This document shows positions 44,246 to 54,345 of a DNA stretch of 64,000 bases, in pieces. How positions within the stretch are numbered: the stretch's first letter is position 1; the number at the start of each line of letters is the position of its first letter. The notes below the pieces were generated by a model. The model had not been told where the DNA came from. It ran no database searches and saw only the letters and a program-made list of their open reading frames with translations. The DNA is taken from contig NZ_FUZU01000002.1 of NCBI RefSeq assembly GCF_900167975.1, forward strand, positions 255,501 through 319,500. The letters run 5' to 3'. Made by a program: the position numbers and the translations under genes. The stretch comes from Ohtaekwangia koreensis (GTDB taxonomy: Bacteria; Bacteroidota; Bacteroidia; Cytophagales; Cyclobacteriaceae).

Positions 44246-46930
44246 CTACTTCAACTCAGCTATCATCTTCGCGTTACCCATCTGCGGAACGATAGCTTCA
44301 GTACGAATCATATTCTTATCAGCGGATGATATCCAGAAGATAGTCTTTTCACCACCGTCAATTTGATTCATGGTAATTTTATAAGTATCAAATGAACCTG
44401 CTGGCACGGTGATCTTTTCAGTACCCGCTAATTTAATTTCATACTTTTTGATTTGAGACGTTGCTACATCCACCATCTCTATAATTGTACTTGTATTTTC
44501 TTTCAGTGGAAGACGTGCAATTACCAGATCTGATCCGGCACCATCTATTGTGATGGGGTTTTCGAGCTTTACATTAACGGGTTTTTTTTGTCCGTTCCCC
44601 ATATCCATAGTACCGGTTACGTTCTGATCCGTATAGCTCAGATCTATATTTACCGGTCCTTGCTTTACTTTTCGCTGCAGACATTTCAATGTTTTAGGCT
44701 CTATCAAATTTTGCTCTGCAATTTCTCCCATGGGTGATTTTATAGCATCGGTAACAGACCACTTTCCACCTTCCTGTTTTATTTCACGGTTCATTTCCAT
44801 CGCTATATTTTGTGCGCCCATAACCATGGTAAACGCATAAGTATATTTACCGGCTTTCAGATCGGCAACTGGTGCCGGTAATTTTGTTACGCCTGACGCC
44901 TTCTCTGCAACCTTTACAGTTTTTACATCTACCAAAATCGCTTGTTGTTTCTTTGCAACTTCGGGCTTCATTGATTCCTGATAACGGCCACCCAAATGTT
45001 TTGCCAGGAACTTCTCAGCGTATGCAAGCATCGCCATGTTATTATCCGGTACTCTGAAACCGTGACCTTCATCCGGAGCGCAGATATACTCTACCGCTAT
45101 ACCCAGATCACGCAATGCTGAAACGATCTGGTCGGACTCCGCCTTCTTCACGCGAGGATCGTTGGCACCTTGCACCACAAGTAATGGTGCCTTGATCTTG
45201 CTTGCGGAAAACAAGGGTGACTGCTTTTCAAGTTTTGCCTTTCCTTCCGGTGTGGATGGATCGCCCATACGGATATAAAACACTTTGCGTATAGCCTCCC
45301 AGTAAGGAGGAATAGAATTTAATAACGTCATCAGATTGGAAGGGCCTACTATATCTACACCTGCCGCATATACATCCGGTGTAAACGCCAAACCGGCAAG
45401 CGTTGCATAACCACCATACGAACCGCCCATGATGCCTACACGCTTCGCATCCACTATACCTTTGTTGATCAAATGCTTTACTCCCCAGGTAATATCATCC
45501 TGCATTTTTTCTCCCCATTGACCATTCCCTGCATTCAGAAATTTCTTACCATAGCCTGTAGACGCGCGGAAATTTGGCGACAACACCGCATATCCTCGGT
45601 TTGCTAAGAATTGTGCATAACCATTAAAGCCCCAGCTGTCGCGAGCCCATGGGCCGCCATGGGGGAAAACGATGAGTGGAAGATTTTTCGCTTCTTTACC
45701 GAGAGGCAATGTCAGGTAAGCAGGAATCTCAAGACCATCCGATGATTTATAGGTTATCGGCTCCATCTTTGCCAACGGAAGCGCTTGTAATTTCGGACGC
45801 GGTGTATACTGTTTGATCACTTTCTTCTTCGGTATATCAAAGAAATAAACTGAACCCGGATCGTCATCGCTATATACAGAAACCAAAGCCTTGTTCTCAT
45901 CTTTTGTGAGCGATACTATACTAATCTCCTTGCCCGAAAATTTAGACTTCAGGAAATTATAGTTTGCCTCGTATGCCTTGTCTTTAAAATACCAGCGCGT
46001 CTTTGCATCGGTATAGGTTGTATATACTATATCTTTTGTTTTGTTGGAAACAAACACACCACCAAAGTCTACTTTGTTTAAAGGATCGCCTTCTACCAGT
46101 TTCACAGCTTTTGAATCCGGATTAAGCAAATATAGTTTTACAAGATCTTCTGCTTCACCTTTGTTGGATTGCAGGTAAAAGTTTTTATTCTCTTTATCGA
46201 AGAAGCCTGCAGGGGCACAGCTTTCCAGCGGACTACAATCATATATTTTACTGAAGCCCTCTGCATCGGCACGAAGAATTTCGGTGCTACCATCATCTGC
46301 CGAACGTGTGGCCAGGCGAATGTTTTCATCCCAATCAAAATAAAAACCAGTAAGGCGATCTTTATTTTCTTTCAACAGTGTAAGCTTGCCCGTACTGATC
46401 TCCAGCTTATATAGATCATGCCATGCCTGATCACGACTATTCAATCCAACCCACAATACATCTGGATTTTTCTGTGATACATTGTAAATCATGGCGCGCA
46501 CATTTTCCATAGGGGTAAGGTTGCGTGCAGCAGGAACACCCGTTGCTTCTTCTGCCGGAGCATAAGGATCTAGACCATATACATTGTAGTTTTCATTACC
46601 TCCTTTATCCTGTACATATAGAATATATTTACTATCGTACGTCCAGAAATATCCACCGATAGGACGTAAAGTATCTGCTGTAACCGGCTTTGCTTTTTCA
46701 AACGGTTCATCAAACTTCTTTACCCATACATTCATTTTACCTTTGTAGACTTTCTGAAAGCTTATCATGTTTCCATCCGGTGAAAGCTGGCCGGCAGCAA
46801 TTTCAGGATTATCAAAAAACAATTCGCGATCAATAATAGGCGGCTCTTTGGCACCGGCCTTACTTTTCTGCGCTTGTGCTGCAGTCACCATCAGCACCAA
46901 AGCCAGGGTTAGAACGATAAGCTTTTTCAT
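44246..46930 (-). CDS. Secreted S9 prolyl-oligopeptidase family protein with extra C-terminal domain
   Basis: 894 residues with a signal peptide (ends VTAAQA). A beta-propeller (about 40-390) precedes an alpha/beta-hydrolase peptidase domain with catalytic Ser in GGSYGGYA (about 505), Asp in VVQGANDPRV and His in DEGHGF. The usual S9 peptidase would end near residue 660. Here about 220 further residues follow after a linker, a beta-rich domain resembling DUF3108 (KYTYAFTMVMGAQNIAMEM; TVPAGSFDTYKI; IFWISSADKNMIRTE). This fusion is uncommon. The protein should digest peptides in the periplasm. Monocistronic. Confidence 0.92.
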   Translation of the reverse strand: MKKLIVLTLALVLMVTAAQAQKSKAGAKEPPIIDRELFFDNPEIAAGQLSPDGNMISFQKVYKGKMNVWVKKFDEPFEKAKPVTADTLRPIGGYFWTYDSKYILYVQDKGGNENYNVYGLDPYAPAEEATGVPAARNLTPMENVRAMIYNVSQKNPDVLWVGLNSRDQAWHDLYKLEISTGKLTLLKENKDRLTGFYFDWDENIRLATRSADDGSTEILRADAEGFSKIYDCSPLESCAPAGFFDKENKNFYLQSNKGEAEDLVKLYLLNPDSKAVKLVEGDPLNKVDFGGVFVSNKTKDIVYTTYTDAKTRWYFKDKAYEANYNFLKSKFSGKEISIVSLTKDENKALVSVYSDDDPGSVYFFDIPKKKVIKQYTPRPKLQALPLAKMEPITYKSSDGLEIPAYLTLPLGKEAKNLPLIVFPHGGPWARDSWGFNGYAQFLANRGYAVLSPNFRASTGYGKKFLNAGNGQWGEKMQDDITWGVKHLINKGIVDAKRVGIMGGSYGGYATLAGLAFTPDVYAAGVDIVGPSNLMTLLNSIPPYWEAIRKVFYIRMGDPSTPEGKAKLEKQSPLFSASKIKAPLLVVQGANDPRVKKAESDQIVSALRDLGIAVEYICAPDEGHGFRVPDNNMAMLAYAEKFLAKHLGGRYQESMKPEVAKKQQAILVDVKTVKVAEKASGVTKLPAPVADLKAGKYTYAFTMVMGAQNIAMEMNREIKQEGGKWSVTDAIKSPMGEIAEQNLIEPKTLKCLQRKVKQGPVNIDLSYTDQNVTGTMDMGNGQKKPVNVKLENPITIDGAGSDLVIARLPLKENTSTIIEMVDVATSQIKKYEIKLAGTEKITVPAGSFDTYKITMNQIDGGEKTIFWISSADKNMIRTEAIVPQMGNAKMIAELK

Positions 46931-47032
46931 ATTCTGTATGAGGGGTTAATTTGTTACTTCATTTAGTTAGTTGAAAAGAATAATAAAATGTTACAGATGA
47001 TCGCGAAAGATTAAAAAATCAAAAAACACTTC

Positions 47033-47040
47033 TACTTTTG
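47033..47040 (+). promoter_or_regulatory. -7 element for hemE
   Basis: TACTTTTG matches TAnnTTTG and lies 31 bases before the hemE ATG. Confidence 0.45.
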
Positions 47041-47071
47041 CGGCTGTTACTTAGCAGGACAAACAAACACT

Positions 47072-48094
47072 ATGCAGCTTCAGAACGATTTACTTCTTCG
47101 TACGGCACTGGGACAGAAAACAGAACGCACACCGGTTTGGCTGATGCGCCAGGCAGGACGCGTTTTACCTGAATATCGCAAGGTGCGCGCTACGATCAAA
47201 GATTTCAAAACACTTGTTAAATCACCGGAGTTTGCCACCGAAGTTACCATTCAACCCGTTGATATTCTAGGCGTAGATGCTGCTATCATTTTCTCTGACA
47301 TTCTTGTGATTCCCGAAGCGATGGGATTGAATTATGAAATGGAAGAGAGTAAAGGTCCCGTGTTTCCGAAAAGAATTGAATCTCCTGCTGATCTTGATCT
47401 GCTTCATATATCCGGTGCAGATGAACTTCAATATGTACTCGATGCCATCAAGCTAACCAAGCAAGCGTTGAACGGACGCGTGCCTCTAATTGGTTTCGCG
47501 GGTGCACCGTGGACTATATTTTCATATATGATTGAAGGTCGTGGCAGCAAAACATTCAGCGCTGCTAAAAAAGTACTGTACTCACAACCTGAATTTGCGC
47601 ACAAGCTTTTGTCGATGATCACGCAAAGTACAATTCATTATTTGAAGGCACAGGTAAAAGCAGGGGCTGATATTATACAGCTTTTCGATTCCTGGGCAGG
47701 AGTGTTAAGTCCGGATCAATATGAAGAATTTTCGTTAAAGTATATATCTCAGATCTGTGATGCTATCACGGAAGTTCCTAAAACCGTTTTTGCAAAAGGA
47801 GCTTTTTTCGCACGCACCGACCTGAACACCATAAATTGCAATGTCGTTGGACTTGACTGGAATATGGGTATAGAAGAATCACGACAATTGATACCGAACA
47901 AAGTGTTGCAGGGAAATCTTGACCCTTGTGCCCTATATGGTTCACTCGAAGATGTAAAGCGTGAAACTAAAAAAATGCTAGCTGCTTTTGGAGACACTAA
48001 ACATATAGCCAACCTCGGTCATGGCTTATATCCAGACACTGAAGTAGACAAAGTAAAATGCTTTATTGATACGGTAAAGGAATTTAGAGGATAG
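47072..48094 (+). CDS. hemE: Uroporphyrinogen decarboxylase
   Basis: Converts uroporphyrinogen III to coproporphyrinogen III in haem synthesis. 340 residues, normal length. The N-terminal signature [17 protein letters not shown] holds the substrate-binding Arg residues. [14 protein letters not shown] carries the catalytic Asp, and [16 protein letters not shown] and [14 protein letters not shown] complete the family pattern. It stands apart from other hem genes. The inverted repeat element at 48112 lies just after the stop. Confidence 0.97.
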   Translation: MQLQNDLLLRTALGQKTERTPVWLMRQAGRVLPEYRKVRATIKDFKTLVKSPEFATEVTIQPVDILGVDAAIIFSDILVIPEAMGLNYEMEESKGPVFPKRIESPADLDLLHISGADELQYVLDAIKLTKQALNGRVPLIGFAGAPWTIFSYMIEGRGSKTFSAAKKVLYSQPEFAHKLLSMITQSTIHYLKAQVKAGADIIQLFDSWAGVLSPDQYEEFSLKYISQICDAITEVPKTVFAKGAFFARTDLNTINCNVVGLDWNMGIEESRQLIPNKVLQGNLDPCALYGSLEDVKRETKKMLAAFGDTKHIANLGHGLYPDTEVDKVKCFIDTVKEFRG

Positions 48095-48111
48095 CTGCTG
48101 CAGAAAATACA

Positions 48112-48290
48112 TGGTTGTATATAAAAATCTGCGCGTGTATCCATATCAGATCTATAGGAGTATCTTCTGAATGTTGGATATATTTCCCGCAGATCTCACA
48201 GATTACCGCAGATGAAATACAATCCTGTATTTCATCTGCGTATTCTGCGGGAGTTGCATTTTAGATCTGTATAAGTACCGTCAATCTGCG
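48112..48290. repeat. Dispersed copy of the 23.7-kb repeat, opposite orientation
   Basis: The core CCCGCAGATCTCACAGATTA..GAAATACA / TGTATTTCATCTGCG..TCTGCGGGAG (48185-48252) matches the units at 23690-24185 when read on the other strand. Both joining flanks are also present (ATATATCC..CAACATTCAGA; CTCCTATAGAT; ATGCAACTCCC). One arm has lost about 10 bases, and a second, more decayed unit seems to begin at 48112-48135 (ATGGTTGTATATAAAAATCT). It fills the whole hemE-TPR gap. Confidence 0.85.
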
Positions 48291-48301
48291 AATACATTTC
48301 A

Positions 48302-48982
48302 CTATTTTAGACTTCGTAACTCAATTGTCTTTTTCAAAAAGTCACGTGACGTCTTGTGGTTTGGATCAATTGCTATTGCTTTCTCGAACTGCTCCTGAGC
48401 TTTATCAAGTGCACCCAATTGCAAGTTACACTCACCAATTGAGAACTCCGCCAGCAAGCTATCCGGGTTAACAGAAAGAGATTCTTTGAAATCTTCGATG
48501 GCTTCCTCCCATCTTCCGAGATCCATTTTACAAAATGCTCTGTTGTCTATAGCTTCGAAGAATTCAGGAACGAGATCTATAGCTTTGGTATATTCGTCTA
48601 TTGCAAACTCATACTTTTTTTCATCGGTGGGGCTATGGGCTCGCTTATAATATTCACTAGCAATGCCTACTATAAATTTAACAGCTTGCGTCTGCCTTAA
48701 GAATTCATGATACCCGATCAAATCATCTGCACGTATGGTTCCTTTCGCAAAGAAGATCGCATCATTAAAACCATTCTTATCGATAGGCGCATGATAAATC
48801 TGTACTTCCAGGTTTTCCAAATTTTCTGAAAGAGGCAAAGAAGCCTGAGGCTCGTAACATAAAACATGATAGGTATTATTTCCCTGATCAAAGTTTAGAA
48901 GTTTATACAAATTATATCGTCCATCAAAGAATGAATAGAAAATATCTCCTACAGCGAGTTCTTTATTGTTTTGATCCTTCAT
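48302..48982 (-). CDS. TPR repeat protein
   Basis: 226 residues. The C-terminal half holds about two and a half tetratricopeptide repeats (AIDEYTKAIDLVPEFFEAIDNRA; AIEDFKESLSVNPDSLLAEF; AQEQFEKAIAIDPNHK), a protein-binding superhelix. The first 100 residues form a separate beta-rich domain (GDIFYSFFDGRYNLYKLL) that I do not recognise. No signal peptide, so cytoplasmic. It overlaps the upstream secreted-protein gene by four bases (ATGA), so the two are coupled. Confidence 0.82.
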   Translation of the reverse strand: MKDQNNKELAVGDIFYSFFDGRYNLYKLLNFDQGNNTYHVLCYEPQASLPLSENLENLEVQIYHAPIDKNGFNDAIFFAKGTIRADDLIGYHEFLRQTQAVKFIVGIASEYYKRAHSPTDEKKYEFAIDEYTKAIDLVPEFFEAIDNRAFCKMDLGRWEEAIEDFKESLSVNPDSLLAEFSIGECNLQLGALDKAQEQFEKAIAIDPNHKTSRDFLKKTIELRSLK

Positions 48983-49764
48983 TTACTATTATCAGAGTCC
49001 TTTAATAATTTAACGTAGTCTACTTTCTCAAAACTATATTCCATTTGTTTTTGATTGTTACAATAGTTTATAATCATATCAAACTTGTCAGCACTTTCAA
49101 CAGGTATGTAAAGTTGATAATGCGAATTTCCTGATGCCTTTGAAAATTCGAAGATTGTTAGTTTCGAGATAGGGTCGATAATGTGCAACGTTAATGTTGT
49201 TATTGAATCATTATCGTTGTGAAGATGATCTGCTATTGAAAGCACACATTTATACGTATTTACTTTGTTAACCGATTGTAATGGGACCGGATACGGACCA
49301 TCCATATACCAATAAACAAAAGCGCTATCATTGACTATACGTCTTCCCGCATTTCCCCAATCAGAAGGAGCATACAGGTAGTATGCATTTTTATACCTAT
49401 ACACTGGCAACCAATGTTTCGGTAACCCTAACGATTTCTGCTTTTTAAACGAAGCTGCCTTTTCTTTCTTAAAGTATTCATAGTTTGCCTCATATGTCGA
49501 TCTGTTGTCCTCATTGAACTGAAAGTCTACTAGCCATTTATATTCCTGAGAATCGTGACCTTTGTCAATATAAATAATGTGACGATAGTCGTTTGTGATT
49601 TCCTTATGTATAATAATAGTGTCTGCCTTATTTATGTCCCCCGAAAATGTACCGACAACACGAGCAATCTGGTTGTTATCTATTTTGTCAGATGTACTGA
49701 TAGCTGCAGCCTGCTTTCCGGCACACATGCAAATAAGAAGAAGTGGAATTAGTATTTGTTGCAT
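48979..49764 (-). CDS. Secreted protein of unknown function, coupled to the TPR gene
   Basis: 261 residues with a signal peptide (LIPLLLICMCAGKQAAA). The Cys in MCAG could be a lipidation site but the pattern is not a good lipobox. The mature part is beta-rich, with many Tyr and Asp, and no family is recognisable. It ends at the ATGA overlap with the TPR gene. The pair looks accessory: neither has a recognisable housekeeping role and both lie beside the repeat element. Confidence 0.72.
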   Translation of the reverse strand: MQQILIPLLLICMCAGKQAAAISTSDKIDNNQIARVVGTFSGDINKADTIIIHKEITNDYRHIIYIDKGHDSQEYKWLVDFQFNEDNRSTYEANYEYFKKEKAASFKKQKSLGLPKHWLPVYRYKNAYYLYAPSDWGNAGRRIVNDSAFVYWYMDGPYPVPLQSVNKVNTYKCVLSIADHLHNDNDSITTLTLHIIDPISKLTIFEFSKASGNSHYQLYIPVESADKFDMIINYCNNQKQMEYSFEKVDYVKLLKDSDNSK

Positions 49765-49825
49765 TCTCTAAATCTAAACATAGGGCTGTATATTTTCAAA
49801 CCTCCAAAAGTATTTCAGGAACGAT

Positions 49826-50290
49826 TTACACAAATCGCTTCAACGAAAGTATACAACCCAGATGAAACCCTTCATGATAAAGCAGATACTCAATCGCTTC
49901 GTCTATATTCGGCACCTCAAACCCATAAACTTTTGGTATCATGACAGACGGGGAATAATTCTGAAATATAGCTTTGTCGAAATCAGACTGAAATCTATCA
50001 ATCGATGTAATCAATAAGTCTTTGAGATTCACAATCTGCTGATCATTTAAGACCGCACTCGGCTTAGTGCCCGATATATATGGGGAGAAATACCGGTCAT
50101 CTACAGTAATGGGTAAACCTGCCCGTACATAACACATGTTTTGTTGAGAGGAGATAAGATGCCCCACATTCCAGACTATATTATTGTTATAGCCTGGAGG
50201 GATATAATTAAGTTGTTGCGCTGTCAATCCTTCGATTTGCTTCAACAAATAAAGCCTGAAGTTTTTTATTTTATCAATCTTCGTGTTCAT
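49826..50290 (-). CDS. DinB-like metal-binding protein
   Basis: 154 residues of the DinB/YfiT four-helix-bundle superfamily. The three-His metal site is visible: His44 in WNVGHLISSQQ and the two His of HEGFHLG near the C-terminus. Many family members are thiol transferases or hydrolases of unknown substrate. It stands alone between genes of unrelated type. Confidence 0.85.
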   Translation of the reverse strand: MNTKIDKIKNFRLYLLKQIEGLTAQQLNYIPPGYNNNIVWNVGHLISSQQNMCYVRAGLPITVDDRYFSPYISGTKPSAVLNDQQIVNLKDLLITSIDRFQSDFDKAIFQNYSPSVMIPKVYGFEVPNIDEAIEYLLYHEGFHLGCILSLKRFV

Positions 50291-50411
50291 GGAATGCTTT
50301 TAATAATGATCCTGGTATGAACTTATATGAAACCAATTTTACTGAATTCCCTATTCTAAACTTATACATACTATATGATACACGTAAGTAAAAAGGAGTT
50401 ACCTCCCCCCA

Positions 50412-51389
50412 TTACCTTGCGCCTTTATACTCACTTCTTCTCTTAATCACTTGTAAAATATTCTCCTGAATATCTTGCATGATCCATTTACCCCAGAGAC
50501 TTGCGTAGAAGTTAAATGTAGTAGTGAGTTTAAACTCACTGTAAAGATGGAGTCTGTATTGGTCTGAACCGATTTGTTCAAGTATATAGGTGCCTTCCAA
50601 TACATTAAAGAATGCACCTCCAACAACAATGTGTTCATCAAACGTAGTCGAAGGAATTTCATACGGGTTTGCATGTATCGAGAAATTCATCATCTTCTCA
50701 TGCTCATATTTCAAAACAGTTTCATCGAATACAAGACCATGCGAAAATATAGCTGCGCGCTTTGCGCCAACACCTTCATAGTTAAGCTCTGCACATATAG
50801 GTCGTGGCAGCTGTAAGAAATTCGTCAAGCGCCCACGATCCTCGTTCGGCTGTATTTCCTTCACGCTTGTTACATTACTCCATATCTTCTCTTTCGATGC
50901 ATTAATATCAATAGATGTGTCGGCCCTATAAAATCCAGGAATATCTCCAATCACTTTTTCAATCGGCCCTATGAAGAATGGCAGAATGATAGCAGCCGAT
51001 ATATGCAGATTGTTTGTACGCTTTGATTTTTTAAGTTTAAAGTATCCACAAGTAAGTCCGCCTAAACTTGCAAAGAACAGAAAGATTGGAAAGACCATAA
51101 TCCAGCAAGCCCAACCTTCAATGGCAAATACCAGGGTTACTATAAGGAATATGAATATAGGTATCCACGGACAAAAGACTAGGTAACGCTTACTTTTCGC
51201 CTTGTCAGAACTTGAAAGATATATAGTTAACACTCCTACACCATAGGGCAATGACATAAAAAAAGTCAGTGTCATGACGGACCATAGCGACTCCAACCCG
51301 CTAAAACCAAATGCAAGCCGAAAGAGAAGAGCAAAAGCAACAGGAACTCCTATGACGATAATTGGTGTTTTGAATTCTTTCAGTGTCAT
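50412..51389 (-). CDS. Membrane protein with C-terminal SRPBCC (START-like) domain
   Basis: 325 residues. Four hydrophobic helices occupy about residues 8-120 and a further one near 130-145. The C-terminal ~170 residues begin DTSIDINASKEKIWSNVTSV, the typical opening of an SRPBCC/polyketide-cyclase-like lipid-binding domain, and end with a long helix (IMQDIQENILQVIKRR). The ligand is unknown. It lies next to, and divergent from, the AraC gene with a 146-bp intergenic region, so it may be its target. Confidence 0.78.
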   Translation of the reverse strand: MTLKEFKTPIIVIGVPVAFALLFRLAFGFSGLESLWSVMTLTFFMSLPYGVGVLTIYLSSSDKAKSKRYLVFCPWIPIFIFLIVTLVFAIEGWACWIMVFPIFLFFASLGGLTCGYFKLKKSKRTNNLHISAAIILPFFIGPIEKVIGDIPGFYRADTSIDINASKEKIWSNVTSVKEIQPNEDRGRLTNFLQLPRPICAELNYEGVGAKRAAIFSHGLVFDETVLKYEHEKMMNFSIHANPYEIPSTTFDEHIVVGGAFFNVLEGTYILEQIGSDQYRLHLYSEFKLTTTFNFYASLWGKWIMQDIQENILQVIKRRSEYKGAR

Positions 51390-51535
51390 TTATACTTAAA
51401 GAGTAGTTCACTTAAATATATAATTATTAATATTATTTCCCGAATACATTCTAGCTTGTAAAATACCAGTAGAGAAATAGAAATGTCTTTCTTGTTTGAT
51501 CTTCCTTACTCCGCTATATTTCGAGCTTCGCAACA

Positions 51536-52393
51536 ATGAAACACATTCCAATACGGTATATAAATACACCCCAGGAAGAACAGAAATTCTCTGGAAGCTT
51601 TAGCATACGCGACATTCACAGTCTGCTTGCAGGGAAGGATATCATTCAAGAGCTTCACCGGCACGACTTCTTTTATATACTGGCATTGGAAAAAGGAAGA
51701 GGTAATCACGAGATCGATTTTAGATCCTACGAAATTCGTGACTATTCAATATTTCTCATGCGTCCCGGTCAGGTGCATCAGCTTACTCTGAAAGCAGGGA
51801 GCTCGGGATACTTGATTGAATTTAACACTGACTTCCATTTTTTAAAAGATAAGGTATCGAGTGAACTCTTGCGAAAAGCTACTGATCTCAACCACTATCA
51901 ATTTGAAGCCAACAGCCTTAAAAGGTTAGTCGCTATACTAGGCTATATATTTGAAGAGTATACTATCAAAAAGGAAAGATATCAGGATGTGATCAAAGCC
52001 AATCTTGAGATTTTCTTTATCGAACTTATCCGGCAGAATAGTAATGCTACACCGAATACCACCAACCCCTACACACAGGAGTGTTTTGAAAAATTGTCAG
52101 AACTTTTAAAGACGCATATTGTCAAACACAAGCAAGTATCATTCTATGCAGACAAGTTGAGTCTTTCCCTCTATCAGCTTAATGCCATTACAAAAGGAGC
52201 GCAGGGGAAGACGTGTTCAGAGATTATGAACGAATATATTATACTGGAATCGAAACGATACCTTCTCGCAACATCAAACCAGGTAAATCAAATTGCAAGT
52301 TACCTGGGTTACGAAGACGTTTCCTATTTTATCAGGTTCTTCAAAAAGCACACAGGGCAATCACCGGAAGCGTTCAGGCATAATTTCAAATGA
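51536..52393 (+). CDS. AraC-family transcriptional regulator
   Basis: 285 residues. A cupin-like sensing domain (about 1-140, with FFYILALEKGRGNHEID and MRPGQVHQLTL) precedes a C-terminal double helix-turn-helix (VSFYADKLSLSLYQLNAIT; VNQIASYLGYEDVSYFIRFFKKHTGQSPEAF). The effector is unknown. Downstream on the same strand after 155 bp is an ABC exporter gene, and upstream divergent is the SRPBCC membrane gene; either could be the target. Confidence 0.92.
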   Translation: MKHIPIRYINTPQEEQKFSGSFSIRDIHSLLAGKDIIQELHRHDFFYILALEKGRGNHEIDFRSYEIRDYSIFLMRPGQVHQLTLKAGSSGYLIEFNTDFHFLKDKVSSELLRKATDLNHYQFEANSLKRLVAILGYIFEEYTIKKERYQDVIKANLEIFFIELIRQNSNATPNTTNPYTQECFEKLSELLKTHIVKHKQVSFYADKLSLSLYQLNAITKGAQGKTCSEIMNEYIILESKRYLLATSNQVNQIASYLGYEDVSYFIRFFKKHTGQSPEAFRHNFK

Positions 52394-52548
52394 CTACTGA
52401 GAAAATATTACAATAAAGTTTAGCCAGCCTTTATACCATTACAACTAACATTTCACGTAAATATTTTTTTCTTTATCAAATGAAAGAACCTACTTGAACA
52501 TTTCTTTGTTCAAAAAAAGTCATATTACCGTCACCTATTTGTACAGGC

Positions 52549-54327
52549 ATGAAAATACTTTTAAACTACCTCAAGAATTATAAAGGCCTTATTGCCATTG
52601 CTTTACTGTTAGCTGCAACCAGTCAGGTTTTCTCACTTTTAGATCCTCACATCACAGGTAACATCGTTGACGACTTCATCGAGAAACGTGACTCACAATC
52701 CCGGGCGGAATTTGTGAGAGGTATTCTCTACCTGGTAGGGCTCGCAGTCGGTGCCGCCATGGTATCTCGTATAGCGAAAAACCTGCAAGATTATTTCACA
52801 AGCATTGTCGTTCAGAAACTGGGTGCTAAAATGTATGCCGATGGACTTAAGCATTCGCTGGAACTGCCCTACCAGACTTTTGAAGATCAGCGTAGTGGCG
52901 AGACATTAGGTATATTACAGAAAGTACGCACCGATTCAGAAAAGTTTATCACTTCGTTCATCAGCATTCTGTTTTCTAGTTTGGTGGCTATGATTTTCGT
53001 AGTAGTATATTCACTTACGGTTAGCTATAAAGTTACGCTGGTATATTTCGCTGCCGTTCCGATCATTGCTATTACAAGTTGGTTATTGAGCCGTAAGATC
53101 AAAGTAGTTCAAAAGAATATAGTAAAGGAAACTACATCCCTGGCAGGCTCTACAACAGAGTCTCTGCGAAATATAGAGTTGGTAAAAAGCTTAGGGCTTG
53201 CCAACCAGGAAATCCAACGTCTGAATAACACAACCTATAAAATCCTCGACCTTGAACTTAAGAAAGTAAAGTATGTACGCGGGATGAGTTTCTTGCAAGG
53301 TACTACCGTTAACTTTATAAGAAGTGCCATGGTTGTTATTTTACTGATGCTCATTTTTGATAATGAAATTTCGGCTGGTAAATATTTTACATTCCTCTTT
53401 TACTCATTCTTTCTGTTCACTCCTTTACAGGAATTAGGAAATGTAATCATTGCATTTCGCGAAGCAGAAGTATCGTTACTTAATTTCAACCGGATTCTGA
53501 ATCTTCCAAAAGAAGCTAAACCAAAGAACCCTATATATGTAGACAAGATCACAGATCTTACTTTTAAAGATGTTACCTTTCAACATCAGTCTGCAAGTAG
53601 AACTGCATTGAATAATATATCTTTTGAAACCAACAATGGTAAGACCATTGCATTTGTCGGCCCATCAGGCTCCGGTAAAACTACACTTGTAAAATTATTG
53701 GTGGGCCTATATAAGCCTAAGCAAGGAGATGTACTATACAATGGTGTTTCGAGTGCAAGCATAAATATGGATGAGCTGCGCGAAAAGATTGGATTTGTGA
53801 CACAGGACACGCAACTGTTCTCTGGCACCATTCGCGAAAATTTATTATTCGTAAGACCTACTGCCACCGATGAGGAGTGTATGATTGTATTGCAGAAGGC
53901 TGCATGTCAGTCTTTATTGGAACGTGCCGATAAAGGTCTCGATACTGTTATAGGCGAAGGCGGTGTAAAAGTTTCCGGAGGAGAAAAACAAAGATTATCT
54001 ATAGCGCGCGCACTGCTTCGCCAGCCAGATATACTGGTGTTTGATGAAGCAACGTCATCTTTAGATTCTATTACGGAAGAAGAAATCACCTGGACTATCC
54101 GCGATATTTCGACCGCGAAAAACCACATTACTATATTGATTGCACACCGTCTCTCTACCGTGATGCATGCTGATCAGATTTATGTACTTGAAAAGGGTAA
54201 CATTGTTGAATCCGGGAAGCATGATAAACTCTTGCAGGAAAAAGGATTATACTATGCAATGTGGCGACAACAGATCGGAGAGAATGTTCATACACGTGTT
54301 AAAACAAATGGAGTTGCTGTAAGTTAA
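52549..54327 (+). CDS. ABC transporter, fused permease and ATPase (exporter type)
   Basis: 592 residues, a half-size type IV exporter that must dimerise. The six-helix membrane domain covers residues 1-315, followed by the ATPase with Walker A GPSGSGKTT (about 375), signature VSGGEKQR (about 478), Walker B ILVFDEATSSLD (about 500) and the switch His in LIAHRLST. All catalytic residues are present. Substrate (drug, lipid or peptide) is not predictable. Ends 18 bp before the inverted repeat at 54346. Confidence 0.94.
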   Translation: MKILLNYLKNYKGLIAIALLLAATSQVFSLLDPHITGNIVDDFIEKRDSQSRAEFVRGILYLVGLAVGAAMVSRIAKNLQDYFTSIVVQKLGAKMYADGLKHSLELPYQTFEDQRSGETLGILQKVRTDSEKFITSFISILFSSLVAMIFVVVYSLTVSYKVTLVYFAAVPIIAITSWLLSRKIKVVQKNIVKETTSLAGSTTESLRNIELVKSLGLANQEIQRLNNTTYKILDLELKKVKYVRGMSFLQGTTVNFIRSAMVVILLMLIFDNEISAGKYFTFLFYSFFLFTPLQELGNVIIAFREAEVSLLNFNRILNLPKEAKPKNPIYVDKITDLTFKDVTFQHQSASRTALNNISFETNNGKTIAFVGPSGSGKTTLVKLLVGLYKPKQGDVLYNGVSSASINMDELREKIGFVTQDTQLFSGTIRENLLFVRPTATDEECMIVLQKAACQSLLERADKGLDTVIGEGGVKVSGGEKQRLSIARALLRQPDILVFDEATSSLDSITEEEITWTIRDISTAKNHITILIAHRLSTVMHADQIYVLEKGNIVESGKHDKLLQEKGLYYAMWRQQIGENVHTRVKTNGVAVS

Positions 54328-54345
54328 TAAGATGGCGTTCTGTAC

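Noticed and set aside
52549-54327. Bacteriocin-type ABC exporter with peptidase domain
   Set aside because: No N-terminal C39 peptidase domain; the membrane domain starts at residue 1.
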